32,016 nt of DNA, taken from Auxenochlorella pyrenoidosa (Eukaryota; Chlorophyta; Trebouxiophyceae; Chlorellales; Chlorellaceae). The notes beneath the pieces are model-generated. The model did no database searches and was not told the origin of the DNA. It saw nothing but the letters and a program-made list of their open reading frames with translations. Location of the stretch: contig KQ481993.1 in assembly GCA_001430745.1 (NCBI GenBank), positions 1,326,179-1,358,194 of the forward strand, in the 5' to 3' direction. Shown here one piece after another: positions 1-9,562 of this stretch (within the stretch, counting starts at the first letter, position 1; each line of letters begins with the position of its first letter). The position numbers and the translations under genes are program-made.

Positions 1-1697
1 CCCGTCGCGTTGTGTGTGTGTGCGTGGTGTGTGTGTGTGGGGGGGGGGGCAGGCGGGATGCACGGAGGACGTGGTGTTTTGGCAGGCGAGGTGGGAAGGG
101 GATGGCCCGGGGCGCGGGCGCGTGGAATCGACCTGGGAGCGGCCATGGCCCCTCGCACAGTGGGTGGTGCAGTTGCCACGACACAGGGCCGCTACACCGG
201 CGATGGCAGGCGCCAGCCGAGATGGGGAGACCGGCGCTGCAGCCTGGTCCCGTGTGCGGCGCACCTGGAACAGGAACTGCACGCCGTCGTCCTTGAGCCA
301 GTGCCTCAGGTTGGCTGGCAGCCCGGTGAGCAGGCCGTACAGCGTGGGCGAGGTGCCTGCGGCATGGCGGCATGGGCGGGCGGTTGAAGGGCGGCTCGGC
401 AGCGAAGGGCCGCACTGCTGGGGGCCTGCCAGGGCAGCGCTTGGCTGGAGCCAGGCGGAGCCCGGACACAACCGCCTGCACAGCAGCGGCAGTGGCCCCA
501 ACACAGGGCGGCGCGTGCCGGGCGCGGCGCGGGTGCACCATGCCTGCCCGGCACGCGGCGGATGTGACGCGCCCGCAAGCCCGCGCACTGCCAGTCTTAA
601 CTGTCCCGCTGCATGCCTGCCGACCGTGCAGCACAGCGCGCCTCGCACGCGCAGTGCGGGGAGCGGGGCGCTGCAGCAGCCACACAGCAGCGCCGCGCCC
701 GCCCTCTCACCCTCGGGCCCTTGCAGCATGTCGGGCGTGAGTGCTGTGGGCACCACATGGAAGGTCACCACTCCGGTGAGCCTGTCCCCCAGGCCGCTCA
801 GCTGGCGCAGGAAGAGGCCTGGGAGGGGAGACAGAGTGGCGGAGGGGAGGGTGGGGGAGGGTGCGGTCGCGAGGAGAAGCCTAGCCTGTTCCCAATGAGC
901 GGGCAGTGAACAACACAGCGCAGCGTTGCCTCCTCGCAAGCGGCCGAGCTGTCAGGCAGCCAGGCGCCCCCTCCCCCCCCCCCCCCAGGTCGCCGCAGCT
1001 GCCCACCGTTGTTCCAGAAGAAGCGCAGCCAGGCGCCGTTGGTGGGCACAAGGATGGCGGCGCCTGCAGAGGCGAAGGGGGGAGGGGAGCAGGCCAACGA
1101 CTTGCAGCGGCGCCGATTGGGGCAGCTTTCACTGGGGTTGCTGCCCTTGCGTGATTAGCAGGGGGCTAAACACGAGATTGATGCACACTCGGATGCCGCA
1201 TGAGCATAGAAGGGGGCCAGCGCTGATCGGCAGGCAAGCGCATGGACCGGCCCACAGGACGGTGGCGGCGGCTGTCCTGCAGGGCGCACCAATGTCGGGG
1301 CTGGGCAGCTTGTCCGAGTAGCCTGCAATGTTCAGGCCCTGCTGCGTTATCCATGTGTCGCCCGCGGAGATGGCATCCATGAAGTTCTCATAGCACTCCC
1401 ACTGAGACATGAGGAGCGCGGAGACAGCGGCGCCGCAGGAAGTTCACGGCGGGTGGGAGGCGGGTGGCGCCGGCGGGGATGCTTGCAGCCCGATTCCGGC
1501 GCCTCCAGGAGCTTTGCTGCCTCTGTCGATCATACGGCAAGCATTGAGCGGCGCCACCGGCGGCCTTCCACCTGTTGCAAAAGTTGAGCCCCCGCGGCCC
1601 GCCCGGTTCTCACCTGCCCTGCGGCCCGCCGCATCTGTGCCGCTGCCATAAGCATGAGCATCGCGGCCACATGCCGTGAGCGCACAAAGCGGGTCAT
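1..1697 (-). CDS. Secreted fasciclin (FAS1) domain protein, 5' part
   Basis: Five exons are visible: 1697-1614, 1401-1290, 1063-1007, 818-711 and 356-265. All phases agree and give 151 residues; the donor at 265 is intact, so the gene continues beyond the left edge. Exon 1 encodes a basic, then hydrophobic N terminus (starts MTRFVRSR, then an Ala/Met/Leu-rich stretch to about residue 22), read as a secretion signal. The rest fits one FAS1 domain: ILVPTNGAWLRF (exon 3) resembles the H1 box, and VVTFHVVPTALTPDML (exon 4) the H2/YH box, with FH in place of YH. FAS1 domains are extracellular adhesion or cell-wall modules. I preferred the start at 1697 over an in-frame ATG near 1410, because that ATG falls in the acceptor tract and lacks a signal. 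The domain's last part and any GPI or membrane anchor lie outside the window. Confidence 0.8.
12..49. repeat. GT microsatellite followed by a G run
   Basis: Alternating GT/TG with few interruptions, ending in a run of ten G. It lies beyond the last visible exon of the fasciclin gene, probably in an intron, and reads CA/C-rich on the sense strand. Confidence 0.7.
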
Positions 1698-2054
1698 GGC
1701 GCCACTGCTCCGAGCACCAGCCTTGACGCGTCAAGGACCGGCCTCGCCGTCGCTTGCTCCCAGGCTGGGAACGGGGTTTGCGATCCCCGGTTGAACCCAC
1801 AAGGATCGACAGGTCCCTGGGCATGCTGGAGGGGCCACAGCTGGTGGGCCGACACCTGAGCGGGCGCAGCGTGTGTCCTTGAGAGCTTACGTCACTTGCG
1901 TGCAACAGAAGTCTGGGCGTGCACCTGGGGTTGGGGGCGCTCAGGCATAGGAATGCGAATGAAATAATGGAGGCCCAACAAAGCAATCGGCAGGGGGCGC
2001 GAGAGCGCTGCCAGCCGCTCAACTGCCCATGCAGCGGGGCGCTGCTGATGGCCA
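1698..2054. other. Intergenic: RanGAP 3' end / fasciclin promoter
   Basis: A 357-base same-strand spacer between the RanGAP stop codon and the fasciclin start. It should hold the RanGAP 3' UTR and the fasciclin promoter and 5' UTR. A minus ORF crosses it and has a hydrophobic stretch near its start, but its ATG overlaps the RanGAP stop and no splice connection was found. I see no convincing TATA box or TGTAA poly(A) motif. Confidence 0.6.
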
Positions 2055-5000
2055 TCAGATGCGTGCTGCACCCAGGGCAGCTGCCAGCTCGTCGCCAGCT
2101 GCATCATCGATGTCGATGCCGTCCTCAATCTCTTCGTCCTCCTCGTCATCGTCTGCCATGTTCTCATCCAGCGGGCCGAGGGCCTGCGGCTTGCCAATCT
2201 TGGCCATGATCTCCTGCAAGGGCCCCGAGGAGGTTGAGGGGAAAAAAACTTCAATCTTAATTTGGCCCATAAGCCTTTTTCTAGGACGAGACGGGCAGAC
2301 ACGAGCAGATGATTGCATGCGGCAGGGCGAGCGCGTGGATAAGCATGCAGGATCCAGCGCGAACGGCGTCCATTCCTGCAAGCGCAGTGCGTTCGTGGCC
2401 TCCCGCAGCGCGCGCTACTGGTGCCGATCCCCTGACGAGTTGGCCTGGCCTGGCTGGACAGTGCAAAGCAAACAGCACCGACAGCTGGGCCGGGCAGAGC
2501 AGGGTCGTGTGCCCCAGAGCTCGTGCGGCGGCGGCGGCGCACCCGCAGGGCATCCAGGCCGGCCTCGGAGATCTCGTTCTCGTCCAGCGCCAGCAGCGCC
2601 AGCCCCGGCTTGCGCGCGCAGGCCTTGGCCAGTGCGCACGCGCCGCCGCGCTTCAGCTGGTTGCCGCTCGCATCCAGCTGCTCCAGGAAGCGCAGGCCCA
2701 CCAGCGCCTGCGGCGGCATGGCGGGGGGGGGGGGCGGGCGGCGGCGGCTTCAGTGAGGGTATGTGGGTATATCGTCGGCGTAGCGGCATGCGCCCCCCAG
2801 GCGCGGCCCCCCAGGGATGACAAGGCAGGGAGAGATTGTGGCCAGGGCAAGCACCAGATAGTGCCCAATGCCAGCAAGACGGGGCAGAGCCCGCAGAGGG
2901 GCGCAGAGGAGCAGTGCGCAGGGGGGAGCGCCCACCCTGCGCCCCCTCTCTGGCAGCCCCAGCATGTCTCCCACGCCGCTGGTGTCGACGCCCCCACGGC
3001 TCGCCTTTGCGATCACCACCGCCCCTTCATCCTCCAGCTCATTCTCCCTCAGGTTGAGCCGCTTCAGGCCGGGCTTGGCCGCCACGCACGCCGCCACCGC
3101 CGCCGCCCCCTCCGGGGTGATCTCATTCAGCGCCAGCTCCAGCTCCTGCGGGGCAGGTCAGCAGGCGCCACCGGCGGGTACACGCGTCAGACCACATGCC
3201 GGGGTTTGCCCCGTGGGAGGCCTTGCTGAACGTGGCATTTGAGCAGGCGGGGCAGTTAGGCAGGCCTGTGGCTCCCGGGCACCCTGCCCGCCTGCAGCGT
3301 GCCACACTTGAGCAGGCAGGGGCAGCCTGTGGCTTCCGGGGCACACAGCAGGCCTGCCAGCCCGCCCTCACCTCCAGCTCGGGCGCGGCACCGTCCTGCG
3401 CGAGCGCGCCGCACACCGCCGCCACGCCCTCGTTGCCCAGGGAGGTGTCGTTGAGGATGAGGGCCCTGAGCTTGGGCTGCTGGCGCAGCACGGCCGCCAG
3501 GTGGGGGGCAAACTCCGCGGTGATGGGGTTGTCGTGCAGGTCCAGGCGCACCAGGCTGGTGGCTGCAGGGGGGGGTGGGGGTGCGGGGTGTGTATGTGTG
3601 GGGTGGAGTTGGGGGGTTGGGGGTTGGGGTTGGGGTGGGGGGGTGGGGGTGGGGGTGGGGGGGTTGGGAGGGGGGCAGGTTTGGCAGGCGCTGGGGGCGT
3701 GGGTGCAGGGGCAGGGGGCGGGATCTGCCACAACCAGGGTGCCAGCAGGGGCCCACCCGGCTGGCAAGGCTGCACCGCCGCCAGTGAGCCACACCAGCGG
3801 CGCTTCGCCGCGGAAACCCCACGTGGGTGCACGGCTGACGGGGGCCCACGCGCAGGCAGCACAGCAGGCAGCGGCGCGGCGTGCAGCGGGCCCACTCACC
3901 CGCCGAGAGGCCCCTGGCCAGCGCCACACCGCCCTCGGCACCGACCCGGCTGGACACCATTTTGAAGTCCTCCATGGCGGGGCAGCGGGACAGCAGCCTG
4001 CGGCACCAACACCGCAGGAAATCGGGGGTCGAGGTGCACAGTCGCACGAGGGCGGGGGTGACGGTGGCACGCTGGGAGAGTTGGCCTGTGTGTGTTTGGT
4101 CCCAGCATGCAGGGCAGAGGCTCCCTCTTGGCTGGCGCAGCCGGGGAGCGAGCCTAGGCTCCTGCCGCTAAAGAACGATCCGGGAGGCACGCAAGCTGGG
4201 CTAGGCTGGGCTGTGCTGCGCTGGGCTGGGCTGGGGTGGGCAGACTGTCCCACGTCTGCATGGCAGCGCATGCGCCGCCAGCCGTGGGACCGCATGCTGC
4301 ACCCCCACGAAGCCCACACCGCGCGATGGAGGCGGCACCCCAACCCCCCCATGCAGGCCCACACCGCGATGGAGACAGCGCCCCAGGAAACCCCCCACAC
4401 AGGCCCACCACGATGGAGGCAGCACCCCAGTCCCCACACACACAAGCCCACACCGCGCAATAGAGGCGGCGCCCCAGTCCCCCCACACATAATATCACAT
4501 AACCCACCGCGCGATGGAGGCTGCACCCTCGTCGCCGCTCATGTTGTTGTACAGGTGCAGGCGGCGCAGGCGCTGGCTGTTGCGCATCAGCTCGTCCACC
4601 GCGGCGCAGCCGTGCACGGAGCAGCCCACGTTCTGGAAGGCAATCGACTCGAGGGCCTCCTGCAGCACAGCATGGACGGGGCGGGCGTGTGGGTGTTGGT
4701 GGTGTTGGTGTTGGTGTTGGTGTTGGTGTTGGTGGGGTGGGGGGGGTGGGGGGGGGTTGGGAGGTGTAATTGCAGGGGGACGCGCTTGGCCCCTCAGAAG
4801 CTCATGGCGTGGGAGGCGGCAGGCTGGCGCGCCCCTGGTGCACCTCCTGTGTGTGTGTGCAGGGGGAGGGCGGGGGAGGGACGGGTGCAGCCCCCCGGGG
4901 CTCGCCTGGTCGCTGAAGGCGGCGGCGCAGGCGCGAATGCCCTTCTCGCCCAGCGCGTTGTCCGAGAGGTTGAGGTGCCGCAGGCGTGCCTTGCCCAGGG

Positions 5001-6622
5001 CGGCCGACAAAATGCGCAGCGCTGCCAGCGCCTCATCCTCTGCAGGGGGGGCAACAACAAACCACCGCAGTGCACTGGTTGAATGGCAGCGCAGAGCGAC
5101 CCAGAGAGTACAGGAGGCGCTGGGGGCAGCCCCCGGCAGCAAAACCGGAGGCAACCCCGGGCCGCCGTGGCCTGCTGCAGTGCCGCACGTCTGCACAGGG
5201 CTGCCCAGCCGGGCCGACAGCTTGGCGGAAGCCCCTACAGCCGTAAGCAGGGGAGCCCTGCCTGCTGCACAGGGCTGCATAGGAGCAGGCGCGGCAGAGC
5301 AAGAGCAGCAGGGCAGGCGCAGCAGGGCAGGCGCACCCCGACCAAGCACCCCACCCCCACCCCAGCCCCACCTGGCCGGCCCGCGATGATGTCGCTCATG
5401 TCGGCCTCCACCAGGGTGCCCGCCACATTCTCGATCGCGCGCGCCGCCACCTGGGCGGCGTCCACGCCAAAGCTCTTGGTGGAGAAGCGGATCTGGAAGG
5501 TGCAAGGCAAGGGGGCAAGCAGGGGCATGGTCACGCGGGGCGCAAGGCTGGAGGAACCGCAGCGTCCAGGCTGCCTGCACCTGCCGCAGTCGGCAGGTGG
5601 GGAGGCGCGGGGGCGCAGGCGGGATGCGCACAGATGGAAGGCACGCCCGGCCAGCGAGCGGCCTGAACGACGCACGTCCCGCGCCTGGGGGCTCCCAGGC
5701 CCTGGCAACCCCGGGCCACGGCGCAGGCCCCCGCTGCCAGTCCGCGGCAGCCGCCAGGAAGGACGCAGCGGCGGCAGCGGCGCCTGCCGGGGCGCACCTT
5801 TGTGATCTTGGCCCCGGGCGCCAGCATGGGCGCCAGCAGCTCCTCGGCGGTCTCCTTGGTGAGGAACTCGCGGCTGCCGGTCAGGTCCAGCTCCTGCGCA
5901 GGCAAGGGCGCACAGTCAAGGATACCTAGCATGAGCGCCACAGCTTTGGAAGAACAGGGCACTGCTGGGCGGCTTTTGCGAGGGATGACAGCGCCCTGCG
6001 GGAGGTCGACAGGACCGGCGAGGGCCCCGTTGTGTCACTCCGTTGTGACACTCCGTTGTGACCCCGTTGTGACACTCCGGCCACGTGGCAGGGAAGTGAC
6101 AGCTGCCGCCACCACTGCTGCCGCCACTGCTTTGGCCGCACCTCGCCCTGCGCCTTGGCGGCACCGCCCTCAAGCACGCCGCCGCTCTGCACCACCTCCA
6201 AAGCCAGCGTGCTCAGCTTGCGGATGTATGCCTTGAGCGTCTCGTGGTGCGGCCTACCAGACAGGGGACGGGCAGGGGACAGGTGGGAAGCTTGGCTCCG
6301 GCCAGCACTGAGGGGTGGTCTGCCGTGTGCGCAGATCGATGCTCGGTCAGCTGTGGTCTGTACTGGCGCTGTGTCCACTTTGTACAATACCTTCCGAGGC
6401 GCCTGTTCTGTATCAGTCTCACCGAACGCCGGTGGTCGTGCGCGCCTCGACGCGGGCGACGGTGTATGCCTTCTTCTCAATGGCGGCGGCAGCGGCGGCA
6501 ACGGCGTCATCGGCGATCGGCGCGCCGCGGAAGAATGCCATGGCAGACACATTCTGCGCCAGCCGACGCACCGTCTCCTGGCGCTGCGAGTCGCTCAGCG
6601 CCCACTCAGCCTCCACGGTCAT
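2055..6622 (-). CDS. RANGAP: Ran GTPase-activating protein (plant-type RanGAP)
   Basis: Eleven exons: 6622-6423, 6253-6142, 5893-5798, 5492-5372, 5039-4906, 4659-4508, 3997-3900, 3562-3372, 3145-3005, 2707-2543, 2213-2055; 522 aa. RanGAP stimulates GTP hydrolysis by Ran at the cytosolic face of the nuclear pore, setting the gradient for nuclear transport. Residues about 5-60 align with the plant WPP domain (EWALSDSQRQETVRRLAQNV), but the Trp is followed by Ala-Leu, not Pro-Pro. Exons 3-10 carry the leucine-rich repeats with family-typical segments such as IRFSTKSFG, LRHLNLSDNALGEKGIR, NNMSGDEGA, SSRVGAEGGVALA and LKRLNLRENELEDEGA. Residues 486-507 form the acidic tail (MADDDEEDEEIEDGIDIDD). 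Introns 5 and 9 have GC donors (gcgagc), and both are needed to keep frame and homology. The gene lies directly downstream of UBC9. The start fits the plant WPP N terminus; no earlier coding exon was found. Confidence 0.95.
3569..3676. repeat. G/T-rich tract in RanGAP intron 7
   Basis: Plus strand is almost only G and T, with many runs of four or more G separated by TT or T (TTGGGG-like). The sense strand of the gene is therefore a C-rich tract just upstream of exon 8. It could form G-quadruplexes on the template strand. It is not the plant-type TTTAGGG telomere repeat. Confidence 0.8.
4316..4530. repeat. Minisatellite copying exon 6 end and its 5' splice site
   Basis: Five imperfect copies about 45-54 bases apart, starting near 4316, 4361, 4405, 4450 and 4504. 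The core on the plus strand is caccgcgcgatggaggc. The rightmost copy is the real end of RanGAP exon 6 plus its donor (boundary at 4508); the other four lie inside intron 6. In the sense direction, several copies read as GAASIAR-like codons followed by a GT. Confidence 0.85.
4694..4760. repeat. TTGGTG hexamer repeat and G tract in RanGAP intron 5
   Basis: About six TTGGTG/TTGGTGT units followed by a G-rich run. The sense strand reads CACCAACACC. The tract lies in one of the two GC-donor introns of RanGAP, upstream of the exon 6 acceptor. Confidence 0.75.
6027..6080. repeat. 13-base tandem repeat in RanGAP intron 2
   Basis: Four copies of ccgttgtgacact at 6027, 6040, 6053 (two bases shorter) and 6064. 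Lies between exons 2 and 3 of RanGAP. No function is apparent. Confidence 0.85.
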
Positions 6623-7176
6623 GGCGCTCTACAACTGGGCTGTTCTGCTCTTGCAACAAGTGACGATTGCGAGATGTTGATTTGTAGGAGGGAGCGGCGT
6701 GAAGTGCGACAGCGGCAAAAGCTCTGAGGGCTGCCGCAGCTCTCTGGGCTTGTGCGCAATGCGTGAAGAGTACAGAAGGGCCACGAGGCAAATGGGTACG
6801 ATTGGGCAAGCATGCAGCCTGCTGCTGTCCAGCCAACTGCTGTGCAGCGCTGTGTCCAGCGGCACTGCGCCCAGGGGGCACTGCGAAGCTTCGCAGCATG
6901 TTAGAGTCTATCACTCCTGTGCAGGAACGTCAGTGCTTTCCCACCATTTGCATCTGGAAGCAAAGGCAATGTATAATGGACAGCAAATGCACGAAGTGAA
7001 GCGGTGGTGAACACTAAAGGTGCAGGCCCTCCCGACGGAATGAGAAGAGAGAAGCGGATAGGTGCGGGTGCAGACAAACAAGATAGATCGTCGGTGTGGG
7101 CATGTTGTACAAGTAGAATGCAATGCGTTTATCGGTGCGATGCGGCGCCATCGACAATCCTGCCGGTGCCGTTGGC
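6623..7176. other. Intergenic: UBC9 3' UTR and RanGAP promoter
   Basis: A 554-base spacer between two same-strand genes, somewhat more AT-rich than its surroundings. It contains small AT patches (around 6970 and 7100) and no coding segment I can support. Any RanGAP promoter must lie here. Confidence 0.6.
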
Positions 7177-8922
7177 TCATATCTGCTTCTCGGCTGCATA
7201 CCTCTTTGTCTGCTCCTTGATCAGCCTGCAGGTGCCCAAACATGTGAGGCAGAGCACCAGCAATGATCTGCGCACTGAGCAATTGTGCACAGGGGGACGC
7301 ACAAAGAGCTTGCAGGTCCCCCTCGTGTTCCTTTTGCTTGCAGGTGCAAGCACTTTCCTGAGTCACCCAAAGGGCGACTCAGAATGCAGCACCAGCCGGT
7401 GGCACCGGCCAAGCTCACTTGTCATACGCCTTCCTGTCCTTCTTGAACGTCTTGTATATCTCGTTGGCGGGGTCCGCAAGGTTGGGGTCATCCAGCAGCT
7501 CCTGCGCAGGGGGAGGGGCGGGTGGGTCGGGGTTTTGGGGGTGGGGGAAGAGCGAGGGGTGCTGCCGCTGTGGCCAGCATGCCTGCAGTCACGCTGCCTT
7601 CCTCGAGACCTCCTGCAGGGGTCTACCCCGCAGGCTGGCCCCACCTGGCATGCGCGCTGCAGCACCCACCTGCACGCCCACGAGGATCTGCCGCACGGTG
7701 ATGGAGGGCCGCCAGCCCTTGGAGGGGTTCAGGATGGACAGGCACACTGCACGGGCGCCGGAGGGGGGGGGGGAGGGGGGGGCACGTGTGGTTGCAAGAA
7801 AGCAGGGAGGGAGGGAGGGCAAAGACGGCCGATGGAAAGCTTGGATGGAGACCCTCGGTGTATTTTTGGCAGTTGGGGGCATGGCAGGGCGGTGCAGCTG
7901 CCGCCAGGCCTGGGCCAGCGGCGAGGCGCTTGAGGCAGCCCCCGGCCTCACCATCGCCCTGCGGGAAGACGTTGGGGTGCACAAAGCCCTGCGGGAACTT
8001 GGCCCTTGGCGGCTGGGCGGGGTAGTCTGCAGACGGGCGGGCGGGCGGCGCAGCTCAGGCCAGTGCCGGCGGCATGCAGCCATCGCCAGCTCAGGAGGCA
8101 TTTTGGCTGCACCGTGGGGACTGCTGGAGCCAGCATGCACACTGGGTTCGAGCCAGCCACCATTACAGCGTCCATGGCATGGCGGTGTGGAGAGCAGGAA
8201 GTGTGGGGGGCTGGCCAGGTTGCAGTGCCGCCAACAGAGGCGGTGCCCAACCAAGCGGCGGCGCGCAGCACCCACCACTGCCGAACTCCAGCGTCAGCGG
8301 GAACAGGCCGCCCTCCCACAGCGTTCCCTCCTGCAGGAGGCGGCCGATGGCGCGAGCACATGCTCAGGCTGCACCCACGCTTGGCAGAGCACACCTTGCG
8401 TTCTGGGTGCAGCAACCTCCTGTGGGGAGAAGGATGCCCGGTGTGCACAGGCGTACTGGGCGGCGTGGTGCACCGGGTGTGCATGCCCAGCAGCCGGGAT
8501 GCACACAGCAGTGAAGCAGGCGCTGGGCTGCAGGTCGCAGCGCAGCGCGGCATGCATTGTTGCATGCAAGGAGCAGGGAGTGCTCAGATGGCGCAGGGGA
8601 ATTACCTTGCCCGGCAGCAGGCACTTCCACCTGAACAGGTTGGTGCTGCCATCCTCCTTGGTCTCCGGCTTGGCCACGAAGCCAAATGGGTGGTCCTGGG
8701 GGCAAGAGCAGGGGGCCAGGGCCAAAGAGGGGCTGGAACGAGGGCAGGGCAGCAGCGTCATGGAGAGGCTGCATCGCGGTGTGGTGCTGCTCGCACTCGG
8801 TGTACAAGCGCAAGACCTGTGACAGCCTGTCTTCTGCAGATTGACAACCAGCACCAGCCCACCTTTCTCCAGCTCTTGCGCTCCTCTGCCAGGCGCGAAG
8901 CCGCCACGCCGCCGGCAGCCAT
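7177..8922 (-). CDS. SCE1: SUMO-conjugating enzyme E2 (UBC9/SCE1)
   Basis: Seven exons: 8922-8863, 8695-8606, 8330-8276, 8026-7952, 7746-7670, 7501-7419, 7225-7177; 162 aa, the usual family length. It takes SUMO from the E1 as a thioester and transfers it to lysines of target proteins, mainly in the nucleus. The family features are clear: N-terminal helix (LAEERKSWRK), DHPFGFVAKPE, WEGGLFPLTLEF, the HPN motif at residues 85-87, catalytic Cys95 in VCLSILN, GWRPSITVRQILVG and ELLDDPNLADPA. Read without splicing, exon 6 appears to stop after AYDK; however gtgagc overlaps that stop and joins in phase to a small last exon (KLIKEQTKRYAAEKQI) that restores the C-terminal helix. The gene lies upstream of RanGAP, a classic SUMO target in animals. 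Confidence 0.97.
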
Positions 8923-9562
8923 CGCCCTACCGCCCCGCCGCTGCCAATTCTACTCCCGAGGTCGGCGGCTGTTAGATCGCACACTTCTGATGCTGCAATA
9001 CCAGGAACGCAGCTCGGCAGCACGTCCGCTGCTTGTCTGCAAGTCAAAAGCAAGCCGCCGGGAGCAGGCGATATAATAAAGGGCTGGATATGTTGTGGAT
9101 GTCAAAAATCACAGAGAGACGGTTCATTACAGCCGCCTAGTTCAAGGGCCTAGCCACCACAAAGCAGCAGCGGAGCAGAGCAGGCAAAGCGGCGGCAGGT
9201 GTTCTTCACTTCACATCTCCTGCTTTCTGTGGCCATCTGTCCTACCGACAGCCCTCTACAGTAAACCCTTTAACTGGCAGAAACAAAGCATATGCAGGTA
9301 AACGAATGCAGACAGTGGGTGAGTACAACAGACATAGCGCATCATCCTTCTGGTGCCTCTGCTGCGGATGCGCGCTGCTTTTGTTCCTTGCTCCTGCTGG
9401 CTTCGCGTGCACGTGTGCTGCTTGCATGTGAAAGCATGGTGGTGTCATCGAGAGGAGCTTTGGTGTACTTAGCAGAGATCACTAGGGGCAGAGTGGATTG
9501 GCGAGAACGCACAGGTTCAGGTGTGCAAATGCAGGGGCACAGGCTTGCGCAAGCGGCCGCGC
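8923..9562. other. Intergenic: ankyrin gene 3' UTR and UBC9 promoter
   Basis: A 640-base same-strand spacer. It holds a TGTAA motif for the upstream ankyrin gene (listed separately) and an AT-rich patch near 9070-9080 (tataataaag on plus), about 150 bases upstream of the UBC9 start. That patch could be a core promoter element, but its orientation is ambiguous. No coding potential is supported. Confidence 0.5.
9127..9131 (-). terminator. Candidate poly(A) signal TGTAA of the ankyrin gene
   Basis: TGTAA on the minus strand, 432 bases past the stop at 9563. TGTAA is the usual green-algal poly(A) signal. A five-base motif is weak evidence alone. Confidence 0.3.

Noticed and set aside
14..898. 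Plus-strand open frame of 294 codons at the left end
   Set aside because: It overlaps introns and exons of the minus-strand fasciclin gene and has low-complexity composition; no start context or domain.
1129..1410. Fasciclin gene start at the ATG near 1410
   Set aside because: That ATG lies in the acceptor tract; the exon at 1697-1614 supplies a signal peptide and joins in phase 0.
3600..3665. TTGGGG-like repeats as an interstitial telomere
   Set aside because: Green algae of this group use TTTAGGG-type repeats; the tract is an irregular intronic G/T tract.
7415..7417. Apparent early stop truncating UBC9 after AYDK
   Set aside because: The stop lies inside a gtgagc donor; splicing to 7225 restores the family's C-terminal helix in phase.
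8080..8165. tRNA-like GGTTCGAGCC with a CTGG/CCAG stem in a UBC9 intron
   Set aside because: No matching acceptor stem or anticodon arm at the right distance.
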